Of a stretch of 40,841 bases of DNA, positions 1 through 7,922 are shown one piece after another; the stretch's first letter is position 1; every line of letters begins with the position of its first letter. Position numbers and translations under genes: made by a program. The DNA is from Methanothrix sp. GTDB lineage: Archaea > Halobacteriota > Methanosarcinia > Methanotrichales > Methanotrichaceae. The notes under the pieces are model-generated. The model was given only the letters and a program-made list of their open reading frames with translations. It ran no database searches and had not been told where the DNA came from. The DNA is taken from NCBI GenBank assembly GCA_030611205.1, contig JAUWQF010000005.1, forward strand, positions 1-40,841, read 5' to 3'.

Positions 1-105
1 CGGTTTTAATCGGTATGCATTAAGGCATTATATCGATATCAAAAGTTAGGCCATACACATTATAGAACAGCAACACGTCCAACTGCTAATGGTTTTCAGT
101 AAAAA

Positions 106-375
106 TTAGGTGGCGATTTGCGTTTCTTTGAAAGTCAAGTCGAAGATGAAGTCCACCGCCCAATAGTCAATCCGGTCGGTCCAGTTCTGGGTGAGCACCT
201 CGCGGCGGACGATGCCGTCCTTGTCCTTGCTCACTTTGACGATCTGGCCGCGCTCGACCACGATCTTGCTCTTTTTTGTTCCCCACGGTACTTTCACCTG
301 CTTGACTCCACAACTGTCACATTTTGTTCGCAGAACATGCAGATGACTTCTTTGAGAGGCTCCATTAAGTATCAA
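106..375 (-). pseudogene. Chimeric gene remnant, ISL3-transposase-like N terminus
   Basis: An 89-codon open frame that could start only at TTG. Residues about 10-35 (HLHVLRTKCDSCGVKQVKVPW) resemble the end of the zinc-finger region of ISL3-family transposases, where a Cys-x2-CGV-x-Q/R-x-V-x-V-P-W pattern is typical. The second half, with NWTDRIDYWAVDF, does not continue like a transposase and recalls tails of restriction or DNA-methylase proteins. No catalytic domain is present. I read it as a degraded, possibly fused remnant in an AT-rich region. The family assignment is pattern recognition only. Confidence 0.3.
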
Positions 376-384
376 GTCTAAGGT

Positions 385-501
385 TCATGACCATATTCCC
401 ACGATCGGGCCATCTACCTCGATTTGTTTGGCACCCATAATGGAGGTGCAACAGCAACATCCGCCGGGTCCTCGGGACAGGAGTCGCCTCAGAAAGGCCA
501 T
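385..501 (-). pseudogene. Truncated Cys-rich small protein remnant
   Basis: A 38-codon frame starting at ATG 501-499, with GAAGGG just before it. The product has a basic amphipathic start, then GGCCCC with four consecutive cysteines, then MGAKQIEVDGPIVGI, and stops at once. The KxIxVxGxxVGI segment resembles the start of small proteins often encoded beside ArsP-like permeases and TM0996-type thioredoxins; such proteins normally continue for several tens of residues with a GLDEIF-like stretch. Here the frame ends at TGA, so it is probably a truncated copy. It lies only a few kilobases from a permease/thioredoxin operon. It could also be a genuine micro-protein that binds metal through the Cys run. 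Confidence 0.35.
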
Positions 502-764
502 CCCTTCATCTTTTCTCACAACATCTCACCCAGACCACATCAACATATTTCGATATACAATGATTTCGAAGTGTATCGATGATTCCAACTCAAAATTACG
601 AAATAATTGATTAGAGTGTATTATCAAATTGATAGTTGCTTTGCCAGAGGATATTATTGCCCTTAAGTACCCATTCGTAAAGATAGTTCCAACAACGTTA
701 TATATGGCGTCGTCCATCAGGTATCTGCTTTCCAGGCAAATGCACAGGGTCTGAAACCTAATAG

Positions 765-780
765 ATCCATATATGTGGAT
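765..780 (+). promoter_or_regulatory. Dyad with TATA core upstream of the thioredoxin/DsbD operon
   Basis: ATCCA-tatatg-TGGAT forms an inverted repeat around an archaeal TATA-like core (CATATATG, about 769-776). It lies about 55-70 bases upstream of the first possible start codon of the following + strand operon. A regulator overlapping the TATA box is possible. The rest of 502-835 is AT-rich and shows no convincing gene. Confidence 0.4.
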
Positions 781-835
781 ATATTGTCTCTGTGACGCCA
801 AGGAAGCGAGTCGCGAGATATGTTAATCTGTTGGA

Positions 836-1465
836 ATGATGCGAGTGGGGAATAACTCGGACGAAAATAAGTGGGAGTTGGTGGAAATTTCAAAAGCTAT
901 CATGAGAACGTACCTGGTAACCTTTTTGATTGGGGTTATTTTGGCTACAGGCACTCTTGGATTGATTTCATCAGGCCAGAGCGAGATGAGTTTGAGCTCA
1001 GTGCAATCTACAGGGCCCGGTGCAGACGACTGGTGGATAGACTATCCAGACCAGCATCCGGACCCGGGTTCAGAAGTTGACCATCCTGAATGGGTCTTGG
1101 ATACCCTTGAAGATGGGCCGGTTCTCATACTGGATCACAGCACAAATTGTATACCCTGTATAGATCAAGAGGATGACGCCGAGAGTGTCTTGGAGGATCT
1201 GGGCGATGACAAGATATCTTACTTCAACATAATAAGTGATGGCAGCGACATAAGGGCCTATGAACTCCTGGATGTTTACGATCCTGACGGGGGAGTATCT
1301 TACATCCCCATCACCATAGTGGTAACCCTGGTCCAAAACTCTGATGGTGATGTTGTTGTAGGATGGCACAGCGTCGTGGGTGCCACCGGGGAGGAGTGGA
1401 TCAGGTCCTATGCCGAGGATGCCATAAGTTATTACCAAGAAAACTCCGATGACTGGAATGCGTGA
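836..1465 (+). CDS. Exported thioredoxin-fold protein with CxxC
   Basis: 209 aa. A hydrophobic segment (residues about 25-48, after MRTYLVTFLIGV) is a signal peptide or membrane anchor. The rest is acidic and has a thioredoxin-like strand, VLILDHSTNCIPCIDQ, with a CIPC redox motif, followed by YIPITIVV, which resembles the cis-Pro segment of thioredoxins. The ATG at 902 would place the signal peptide right at the N terminus and is a good alternative start. Neither start has a strong Shine-Dalgarno site. The stop codon directly abuts the next gene, which encodes a TlpA-DsbD fusion, so the two are co-transcribed. The likely role is an extracytoplasmic thiol oxidoreductase that receives electrons from the DsbD-like partner. 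The substrate is unknown. Confidence 0.7.
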   Translation: MMRVGNNSDENKWELVEISKAIMRTYLVTFLIGVILATGTLGLISSGQSEMSLSSVQSTGPGADDWWIDYPDQHPDPGSEVDHPEWVLDTLEDGPVLILDHSTNCIPCIDQEDDAESVLEDLGDDKISYFNIISDGSDIRAYELLDVYDPDGGVSYIPITIVVTLVQNSDGDVVVGWHSVVGATGEEWIRSYAEDAISYYQENSDDWNA

Positions 1466-2869
1466 GTGACAATGCACTCCAACAAAAAAATTTTTTTAGC
1501 CGTAGGAATCATAGCAATTATCATTAGCGCCACATCGATCTTTTTATATAGTTCTTTTCATACCACAGCACATGAGATATTTCCAGCACCAGATTTTCAG
1601 GCAGTCGACCTCAATGGAGATCCCTTCTCATTGAGCGATTTCAGGGGAGAGGTAGTAGTCCTCCACATAACAAACATAGAGATTCCATTGTGTGTCGAGT
1701 GTGAAGAGACGCTCAAGGCGCAGATAGGCGAGCTTCAGAGGTTGAAGGAGAAAGATCCAGAGATAAATCTCATAACCCTCAACTTGAGGAAGAACCCCTT
1801 CTCCCCGGACGGCAAATCTCTGACCGAGGCCTGGTGGGGAGCTGAAATAAACTGGCGCTGGGCTGAGGACTTTGATCCGTATGAGATTGCCGGTAAATAT
1901 GTTGATTATTCCAGCTTCGAGGGCGGATTTTCCAACCCTACCATACTCCTGATCGACAAAGATGGGCAGATCGTTGGCGTGTACCACGTGTACCAGGTGG
2001 GAAAGGGGAAGATAGACGGGATCCAGGACGCAGATACCCTCTACAGCAAGGTACAATCCATTGAGCGAGGTGAATGGACCGGACTGGAGGGAGAGATATC
2101 GTTGCAGAAAATATCCTTCCTGGGGATGTTCGCCCTGGGCATCATCACCTCCTTCTCACCTTGCTCCTTGGTCCTGTTGATCGCTCTATTCTCCTACATC
2201 ATGACCACTCGCAGGAAACAAATACTATCTGAGGATGTCAAATTCGAATCATCTTCCAGAGAGGGGTTGATGATCGGAATCGCCTTCACTGCAGGGATGG
2301 CCCTGGTGTTCTTCATCATCGGCGTCTTCATATCCAACATAGGCATCTTCGTCAGAGACTCCCGGTTCTTTGACCTGATGGCAGGAGTTCTCCTCATAAT
2401 TCTGGGGATCAACAACTTCAAACCCCTGAGCGAGGTTATTGAGCCTTTCACATCTCGCCTTCCATCAGTGAGAGGCGGGAACGTGAGTGATAGAAAAAGT
2501 ATTACAGAACAGTTCGTAAACATATCCCTGGGTCTATTCAAGTACTCGACCTTCATAGGAGCTTTTGCCTTAGGGATCTTCTTCTCCCTCGGTTGGGCAC
2601 CCTGTGCAATCTCTCTTATCTTCCCGGTTATTATATGGCTGATGGCCCAGAACATCCCACCGCTCACAGGAGGTCTGATGCTCCTGGTATTCGGAATAGG
2701 ACATGGCGTGCCTATAATTCCCCTCTCGACATTCACCACGTCCTTCGGTGGAAAGATCGGTGAACAGTATATAACTGTTGGGGAATGGATCACCAAGATT
2801 TTCGGAGTGGTGATCATAATCGTAGGAGTGGTCTTTGCGGTTCGATACTTCGGTTATACACTCTGGTAG
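1466..2869 (+). CDS. TlpA-like thioredoxin domain fused to a DsbD/CcdA-type membrane domain
   Basis: 467 aa. An N-terminal anchor (residues about 9-29) is followed by an AhpC/TSA/TlpA-like domain (about 38-195: FPAPDFQAVDLNG, then LSDFRGEVVVLHITN). Its redox pair CVEC lies at 76-79. From about 215 come six or more membrane segments of the CcdA/DsbD type, with the paired signatures SFSPCSLVLLI and GWAPCAISLI, whose cysteines pass electrons across the membrane. The start is GTG 1466, directly after the previous stop, or ATG 1472 two codons on. The domain order (soluble thioredoxin first, transporter second) is like a shortened DsbD. By family knowledge such proteins move reducing equivalents from cytoplasmic thioredoxin to exported clients; the exported CIPC protein upstream is the obvious candidate partner. 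Confidence 0.85.
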   Translation: MTMHSNKKIFLAVGIIAIIISATSIFLYSSFHTTAHEIFPAPDFQAVDLNGDPFSLSDFRGEVVVLHITNIEIPLCVECEETLKAQIGELQRLKEKDPEINLITLNLRKNPFSPDGKSLTEAWWGAEINWRWAEDFDPYEIAGKYVDYSSFEGGFSNPTILLIDKDGQIVGVYHVYQVGKGKIDGIQDADTLYSKVQSIERGEWTGLEGEISLQKISFLGMFALGIITSFSPCSLVLLIALFSYIMTTRRKQILSEDVKFESSSREGLMIGIAFTAGMALVFFIIGVFISNIGIFVRDSRFFDLMAGVLLIILGINNFKPLSEVIEPFTSRLPSVRGGNVSDRKSITEQFVNISLGLFKYSTFIGAFALGIFFSLGWAPCAISLIFPVIIWLMAQNIPPLTGGLMLLVFGIGHGVPIIPLSTFTTSFGGKIGEQYITVGEWITKIFGVVIIIVGVVFAVRYFGYTLW

Positions 2870-2878
2870 GAGGTAACA

Positions 2879-2938
2879 ATGCCGGGAAAAACGGAGACAA
2901 GTAAATCCTCCCTCGGTCGGATTTACTTGAGCACATAA
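2879..2938 (+). pseudogene. 19-codon ORF with perfect Shine-Dalgarno, probably a truncated gene
   Basis: AGGAGGT overlaps the stop of the DsbD-like gene and sits five bases before ATG 2879, as strong a ribosome site as any in the window. The frame reads MPGKTETSKSSLGRIYLST and ends. From codon 7 on it lies inside or beyond the palindromic element at 2899-2928. The good start and abrupt end suggest a third operon gene cut off by that element or by a rearrangement at it. A real 19-residue peptide cannot be excluded. Confidence 0.4.
2899..2928. repeat. Palindromic element, copy A (left border of the - strand redox block)
   Basis: Perfect 10-bp arms AAGTAAATCC / GGATTTACTT around an asymmetric 10-bp spacer TCCCTCGGTC. 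A second, inverted copy is at 7923-7952. The arms and asymmetric spacer look like a recombinase site or a small palindromic mobile element. Here it also sits between convergent genes and could act as a terminator hairpin, though it has no T tract. Confidence 0.6.
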
Positions 2939-3034
2939 CTCCGATAATTCTCATCTGGAATCAGAAGCACCCCCCCGACTTAGCCTAATATCCGGAAAAT
3001 GGGTGGGGATGATGCGCACCAGGTGAGGTGGGCC

Positions 3035-4021
3035 TCAACCAATAGAACTGACCACCCACTCAGAGCCGCTCCACCAGCCCCCCTCCAGGACGGTGGCGTT
3101 GTAGCCCATCAGCTTCAATGCGAAGCGGACGGTGCACGCGTCAGGAGTCCCGTAGACCAGCTGGACCTTATCCTTATGGATTCCCCTTACCGCGAAAAGC
3201 TCGTCCAATTCTCCGGCATCCTTGAGGGATCCGGTCTCATCGTAAACCAGTTCGGCTGGGAAGAAGATGCCTCCTCTCAGGCGAGACCTGCCGTAATCGG
3301 AGAAGATGTTCCTTGCGTCCAGCACATGAAGATCCGAGCGGTTCATCCACTGGCCGAATCGGTCATGGTCGACCCTGGTCCAGGGTCTGAGGTTTGCTGT
3401 ATAGTCCGATTTAGTGACGACCGGTGCCTCATTTACCAGGTTCTCGAAGGCATCAATCCCACCGTCGAGGATGCTCAAGTTCTCATGTCCCAGATAGTCC
3501 AGAGCGCAGAAGACGCAGGATGCCTCCTTGAGGTTGCCCCAGATCAGGATCGGATCTGAGCTGTTGACCCCCGCGTCTTTCAGGGCAAGCACCGCCTGGT
3601 GCGGATCCAGCATACTATCAATACCATCAGGCAGGACCGAACCCCAGTAAAGGTTCCTGGCACCCGGTATGTGGCCCTCAGCATATTCCTCTGGCGAGCG
3701 AACATCCAGTATCACCAACCCATCCAGCTCTGCGTCAGCTGGGATGAGAAGCTCAGCGATGGGGTAAACCATCTCGGCGGCCTTATCCTCTGTCCTCTCA
3801 TTCTGGTCTGGAGGGGTATGCGTTTTTTCTCTCTCCTCCCACCATTCGCCAAGGTTCCCCCAATCTACGATTATACAGGTAGGACACTCTTCCTCCATCT
3901 CTGTACCTCCGGAAACCGGACCGCTGATCACGGCGCAGAAGAGTACCGCCGAGATCACACCGCAAAGAGCCAAGATCCTGAGAGACCTGGGGATGCCAGG
4001 CGTTCTAACCCTGATCTTCAT
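3035..4021 (-). CDS. Exported tandem rhodanese-fold protein lacking both catalytic cysteines
   Basis: 328 aa. A signal peptide or anchor is at residues about 14-38. A spacer with ECPTC (a possible metal or redox site) follows, then two rhodanese domains. Domain 1 has the diagnostic VILDVRSPEEYAEGHIPGA and later ILDGGIDAF. Domain 2 has LHVLDARNIFSDY, then RLRGGIFFP and VLEGGWW. At the active-site loop, where active sulfurtransferases carry Cys, domain 1 reads LIWGNLKEAS and domain 2 reads LVYGTPDAC, so no cysteine occupies the canonical position in either. Nearby cysteines (SCVFC in domain 1, DAC in domain 2) remain. It may bind sulfur or thiols rather than transfer sulfane sulfur, or use an offset cysteine. 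It is the last gene of the permease operon and overlaps the DGC gene by 17 bases. Confidence 0.75.
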   Translation of the reverse strand: MKIRVRTPGIPRSLRILALCGVISAVLFCAVISGPVSGGTEMEEECPTCIIVDWGNLGEWWEEREKTHTPPDQNERTEDKAAEMVYPIAELLIPADAELDGLVILDVRSPEEYAEGHIPGARNLYWGSVLPDGIDSMLDPHQAVLALKDAGVNSSDPILIWGNLKEASCVFCALDYLGHENLSILDGGIDAFENLVNEAPVVTKSDYTANLRPWTRVDHDRFGQWMNRSDLHVLDARNIFSDYGRSRLRGGIFFPAELVYDETGSLKDAGELDELFAVRGIHKDKVQLVYGTPDACTVRFALKLMGYNATVLEGGWWSGSEWVVSSIG

Positions 4022-4412
4022 CGCCTATGATCTCTTTCTTCAGCTTTTCAACCACCGCTTCGGTATCGCTCTCATCTGCGATCAACTGGGGTGACTTCTC
4101 TATGCCCAGATCCGTCACCACCAGATACACATCGGCCCCAAAGCCGGCGTGCTCCAGGGTCTTCTTGGCACATTGGACGGGACACCCATCTATGGCCACC
4201 AGCTTCTTTGCAGCTTTGGCCGACTCGATAATACCGCTGCGGTGCCCGCCAATCCCGGCCAGGCATGAAAACTTGGCTTCCTGGACGTCATTGGATAGAT
4301 TTATCGCCGCCTGGTTCGCAATCTGGCCCACGTTTGACCCGCCTGAACAGGTGTACACCAGTATATCCGTGGGCTCACAGAGACATGTTTCATTCTCTCC
4401 CATATTCCTCAC
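4005..4412 (-). CDS. DGC-domain putative zinc-binding protein
   Basis: 135 aa, cytoplasmic. It matches the DGC family pattern: YTCSGGSNVGQIANQAA near the N terminus, FSCLAGIGGH in the middle and the namesake IDGCPVQCAKK at about residues 93-103. The conserved cysteines are thought to bind zinc or another metal. Two extra cysteines (ETCLC) precede the domain. The start codon overlaps the stop of the thioredoxin-like gene by four bases, so translation is probably coupled. DGC proteins often sit beside thioredoxin-like and permease genes, as here. The biochemical role is not established. Confidence 0.8.
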   Translation of the reverse strand: MRNMGENETCLCEPTDILVYTCSGGSNVGQIANQAAINLSNDVQEAKFSCLAGIGGHRSGIIESAKAAKKLVAIDGCPVQCAKKTLEHAGFGADVYLVVTDLGIEKSPQLIADESDTEAVVEKLKKEIIGDEDQG

Positions 4413-4654
4413 GACCTCAGAAGCTCTTTTATCTCCTTCACCGAAGGGGCTCGGCCCACCGCCTTTGCCTCTCCATCGATGAAGAGGGCCGGGGTCATCA
4501 TCACCCCCCGGTTCATGATCTCCTGGAGGCTTTCCACCTTGACCACTTCGGCCTCGATATCAAGCTCTTCAACCGCTTTCTCCACATTCTTTGCCAGGGA
4601 TTTGCACTTGGCACATCCCGTTCCCAAAACCTCTATCTTCACCATATATATCAC
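4409..4654 (-). CDS. Small thioredoxin-like redox disulfide protein (TM0996/MJ0307 type)
   Basis: 81 aa, the usual length of the family. MVKIEVLGTGCAKCKSL gives the redox motif CAKC at residues about 14-17, VMMTPALFIDG holds the cis-proline, and VGRAPSVKEIKELL forms the last helix. No signal peptide is seen, so it is cytoplasmic. It lies 26 bases downstream of the permease gene and overlaps the DGC gene. It could be the cytoplasmic electron donor for the two DsbD/CcdA-like membrane proteins of the cluster. Confidence 0.88.
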   Translation of the reverse strand: MIYMVKIEVLGTGCAKCKSLAKNVEKAVEELDIEAEVVKVESLQEIMNRGVMMTPALFIDGEAKAVGRAPSVKEIKELLRS

Positions 4655-4680
4655 TTAAGTTTCATTCTCAACAGAATCCT

Positions 4681-5757
4681 CTAGACGATTGCACCATAGA
4701 TCATCCCCATCAGTGTGGAGAGGATCACCACCAGTCCTATGTAAACTCCGGCCTTCTGCGGACCTATCACCCTCCAGATCACGAGCATGTTGGGCAGGCT
4801 CATGGAGGGTCCTGCCAGTAAGAGGGCCAGGGCAGGACCAGGGGCCATCACCCCTGATGTGTATCCGAAGAGCGTTCCCACGATGGGGACCTCCAGCATG
4901 GTAGGCATGTAGAGCAGAGCACCAATCACAGAAGCTACGAGACATGCCAGGAGATCGCTGGTGCCGAAGACCATTCTTATCAGATCTACTGGCAGGAAGT
5001 AGCCTATCACCCCGGTTATGAAAGTCCCGATGAGCAGTAGTGGGAATATTCTCTTGGCCAGCCACCAGGTCTCGCCGAATAAGTCGGATCTCTCTGCTTC
5101 GCCGAACCGGGTCAACAGAATCCAGGCCGAGATCAGGACCAGAGCCGAGACGAGGAAGGCTTTTGGCCACAGCGAAATGTGTGATGTGGCAGCCAGAAGT
5201 ATCCCCACCAGGAGCGCCAGGAAGAGTGGAGCGATGTAGGCAGGTTGGTTCTTCTCATCGTCTGGGTCGGTTGCCGAGGGCGTACATGCAGGCTCTCCTT
5301 CGCTCTTTTCTTTTTCCCTCTCGAATATGGCGGCCATTATTAAACCGATGGCCACGGCCATGGAGACCGCCGCCACCATGCGGGCAGCACCCAGATCCAA
5401 ACCCAGCACCCGCGCGGTCAGGATCACTGCGAGCAGATTTATCGCAGGACCCGAGAAGAGGAAGGCGGTTGCGGGCCCTATTCCTGCACCCCTCCTGTAT
5501 ATTCCTGCGAACATGGGCAGTATGGTGCAGCTGCATACCGCCAGGATGGTGCCCGAGGTAGCTGCAACGCTGTAACACACCCATCTATTGCTATCTGCCC
5601 CGAAGTACTTCAACACCATATCTCTCCGGAGGAGGGCCGCGATGGCTCCGGCTATGAAGAAGGCGGGTATCAGGCAGGTCAGGACGTGGGCCGAGAGGTA
5701 CTCCAAAAGGACATCAAGCCCTGCTTCCAGCGGAGGTAATATGATCACCGTGTTCAA
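4681..5757 (-). CDS. ArsP/YraQ-type permease (DUF318)
   Basis: 358 aa with eight to ten membrane segments in two halves. The first half has the diagnostic AVCSCTILPMFAGIYRRGAG and FLFSGPAINLLAVI. The second half has LLYMPTMLEVPIVGTLF and LLLAGPSMSLPNMLVI. A charged cytoplasmic loop (residues about 150-172) separates them. Members move small organic-arsenical, metal or sulfur-type solutes, and the true substrate here is unknown. The frame opens at TTG 5757; GTG 5748 is an alternative, and neither has a clear ribosome site. It is the first gene of a four-gene operon (permease, thioredoxin, DGC, rhodanese-fold). The 276 bases upstream (5758-6033) have no convincing gene and must hold its promoter. 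Confidence 0.85.
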   Translation of the reverse strand: MNTVIILPPLEAGLDVLLEYLSAHVLTCLIPAFFIAGAIAALLRRDMVLKYFGADSNRWVCYSVAATSGTILAVCSCTILPMFAGIYRRGAGIGPATAFLFSGPAINLLAVILTARVLGLDLGAARMVAAVSMAVAIGLIMAAIFEREKEKSEGEPACTPSATDPDDEKNQPAYIAPLFLALLVGILLAATSHISLWPKAFLVSALVLISAWILLTRFGEAERSDLFGETWWLAKRIFPLLLIGTFITGVIGYFLPVDLIRMVFGTSDLLACLVASVIGALLYMPTMLEVPIVGTLFGYTSGVMAPGPALALLLAGPSMSLPNMLVIWRVIGPQKAGVYIGLVVILSTLMGMIYGAIV

Positions 5758-6033
5758 AGTATCACATATCCTTAATCAAATGCGATCTGGTCGATTGTAT
5801 ACATCAAAGCGCCGATCCGTTTTTCCAGCCACTCTTATCCTTACAGAGTTTGCGATACATGGCGAGATTTCTGCAACCTCTGCGCTTACTACCCATTTAC
5901 TTACATTCAGCCACATCATTATCAGATGCCTGTATTAGCATGTGTTATGATGATGCTTGGGGGTGGATACTTCATCTTTGCTATTTTTATGCTCGCTTTC
6001 AGCCCTGTGTTTTTTGTATTCTTCATGATCTCC

Positions 6034-7113
6034 TCAAAGTACCTGCCAATAGATGAGAGGGGCCAGGGCGATCAGGGTCAGCCCGGTGGCCAGCCTGATC
6101 CCAGCCCGGTGGTCCTTTCTGAACTTGTCCACCTTGGAAGGGCTCATGCCCAGGGCGATGATCCCGCCCAGCAGGAGCACGGGGAAAATCACCCCCAAAT
6201 TGTAGAGCAGGAGGTAGATTGCACCCGCGGAGTAGCCCTGGTCTGAGATGACCCCGAGGATGGCGATGTAGATCGCGCCCACGCAGGGTGCCTTCACCAG
6301 GGAGAAGAGAGCACCCAGCAGGAAGTAAGAGGTGAGCCTGCCCCTGGAAAGAGCGCTCTCGATGTACTTCTGGGACCAGCTGGCCTTGAAGAGAGATCGT
6401 GACCCATTCTTGAGCCTCCTGGCGTCTTCCAGGTGGACCAGGCCCAGCGCCAGGAGAAGAACCACCAACCCCTGCCTGAACCGAGCCGCCATTGTCTCTG
6501 CATGCAGGGTGTGGAGCATCCCCATCCCGAAGAGAGAATACATGGCGAAGATGCCCAGGGAGAAGACAATCACCATCAGAATAAGGTCATGACGGCGACC
6601 TGTGTTGGACATCACTGCGGTGGCCAGAAAAGCCAATATTCCCAAGAGGCAAGGGTTGAAGCCAGCAAGCAGCCCCGCCAGAAAGACGGTCATCAAGGAG
6701 AAGGCAGAGGGGTCCGAGACCTCTCTACCAACTTCGTCGGCATCACCCTGATCCTTGCTCTTCAGCCCACCCGATTCCAGTGCCTCCCCGATCATCTCCT
6801 CCAGCAGGACCTCGTCCCCATCGTAATCCTTGTAGCCGATCACCCTCTCACCGATCACCATGGCCGGGACCCCAGCCTTGATCTGGTGATCTCTGATCAC
6901 CTCTCGCGCCACATCGGAGTAGACATCATATATCACCAGATCCACTCCCGGGCGATCGGCCAGAACGTCTTCCAGCACCGTCTCCGCCGCGGTGCACTTG
7001 GTGCATCCGGGCGCGCTGATCAACGTGACCTGATCTGCGGCTACGGGCATGAATAGGGTCATGACCATCAAGGAGATGATCAACGATCTGAGGTGAAGGG
7101 GCATCATCAACAC
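6034..7113 (-). CDS. Exported thioredoxin/glutaredoxin domain fused to CcdA-type membrane domain
   Basis: 359 aa. A signal peptide (residues about 8-26, LIISLMVMTLFMPVAA) is followed by a small glutaredoxin-like domain with CTKC (QVTLISAPGCTKCTAAETVL) and GVPAMVIGERVIGY carrying the cis-proline. A linker of acidic and polar residues leads to six or so membrane helices with FNPCLLGILAFLATA and VKAPCVGAIYIAILG, the cysteine-proline pair of CcdA/DsbD electron carriers. It reads as a second, differently built trans-membrane thiol shuttle beside the TlpA-DsbD fusion at 1466-2869. The start is GTG 7113 or one of the two ATG codons just inside. It follows the DNRLRE gene by 27 bases. Confidence 0.85.
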   Translation of the reverse strand: MLMMPLHLRSLIISLMVMTLFMPVAADQVTLISAPGCTKCTAAETVLEDVLADRPGVDLVIYDVYSDVAREVIRDHQIKAGVPAMVIGERVIGYKDYDGDEVLLEEMIGEALESGGLKSKDQGDADEVGREVSDPSAFSLMTVFLAGLLAGFNPCLLGILAFLATAVMSNTGRRHDLILMVIVFSLGIFAMYSLFGMGMLHTLHAETMAARFRQGLVVLLLALGLVHLEDARRLKNGSRSLFKASWSQKYIESALSRGRLTSYFLLGALFSLVKAPCVGAIYIAILGVISDQGYSAGAIYLLLYNLGVIFPVLLLGGIIALGMSPSKVDKFRKDHRAGIRLATGLTLIALAPLIYWQVL

Positions 7114-7140
7114 TGAGTATCGCTCAAGGCAGTGGGTAGT

Positions 7141-7695
7141 TTACTCGAAGACGGTGAACTCCAGGACAGGCTTGTTCTCCTCTGAGCCCTCCTTGGAGGT
7201 GAAACCTATGGTGGCGTCATCATCTGCCATCAACACCACTGAGAAGGGGCAGAATTGGCACTGATCCATCGCCATCTTCACGATCTCGGTGGCGTTGAAG
7301 GTGTACCATCCCACCACGTCGATCTCCAGGGTATCTACAGCTTCATCGTCATATTCGAGCTCGTCAGACCAGGTTAGGGTATCCTCGAAGACGTGTTCTT
7401 TTGAGAAGAATACGCTGACCTCTCCCGAGGCTTCCACGTCCGACACATAAATTTCGAGGGTAGCTGATTCGATTTCTCCCGACGACTTGCCTCCAATGTT
7501 CATGAAGTTCAGCCATGTTACCATCACAGGCTTACCGTCTTCTGAGGAGACCCAGAGTGTGCCTTCCTCGCCAAAGTTGTCGTCTTCCGCTCCTTCATCC
7601 ACATAGGCGTCCCCGATCAGCTTGGGAACGAAACCTGCGGATCCTGTGCCCACCAACAAGGCGGCACAGGCCAATAACGCAAATAGGGATCTCAA
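7141..7695 (-). CDS. Secreted DNRLRE-type beta-sandwich protein with a CxxC
   Basis: 184 aa from TTG 7695, chosen because AGAGGTG (7702-7708) lies six bases upstream; the frame stays open to 7737. A signal peptide (LRSLFALLACAALLVGTGSAG) is followed by an acidic beta-rich domain opening with DAYVDEGAEDDNFGEEG, a pattern typical of DNRLRE/carbohydrate-binding-like domains on archaeal surfaces. Near the C terminus MDQCQFCPF places a CxxC pair, unusual for such domains. Because the gene directly precedes a CcdA-type thiol shuttle, the protein may be its redox client. The function is not known. Confidence 0.65.
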   Translation of the reverse strand: MRSLFALLACAALLVGTGSAGFVPKLIGDAYVDEGAEDDNFGEEGTLWVSSEDGKPVMVTWLNFMNIGGKSSGEIESATLEIYVSDVEASGEVSVFFSKEHVFEDTLTWSDELEYDDEAVDTLEIDVVGWYTFNATEIVKMAMDQCQFCPFSVVLMADDDATIGFTSKEGSEENKPVLEFTVFE

Positions 7696-7817
7696 CCCAA
7701 ACACCTCTGTAGTATATCGTTCACATCGCCAATACAAGAAGCTGAATCACAACAGGGTACTATATTCAACTCATCAGCCTCTTTCACACAAACGGACAAC
7801 ATCTTCATAATGTCTTC

Positions 7818-7832
7818 GATATTTCAAATATC
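7818..7832. promoter_or_regulatory. Perfect 15-bp palindrome, candidate ArsR operator
   Basis: GATATTT-C-AAATATC is a perfect odd-length palindrome in the divergent gap between the - strand DNRLRE/CcdA operon and the + strand ArsR operon. AT-rich palindromes of this size are typical operators of ArsR/SmtB repressors, and an ArsR gene starts about 340 bases to the right. Confidence 0.45.
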
Positions 7833-7922
7833 CCTGAGATACTTTGTGCCTCTATCATTTAAAGATTCCGGGGGCATGAGCGATTTTTGTCTTCGTATAT
7901 AATGTATAACATTGCATACTCC

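Noticed and set aside
526-801. 91-codon - strand ORF
   Set aside because: AT-rich, no recognisable domain, no ribosome site.
4655-5170. 171-codon - strand frame within the permease gene
   Set aside because: Different frame from the strongly supported permease; composition is Arg- and Asp-rich without any motif.
5926-6246. 106-codon + strand frame with a hydrophobic start
   Set aside because: It runs into the antisense of the CcdA-type gene; the start is in AT-rich intergenic DNA and only its beginning looks membrane-like.
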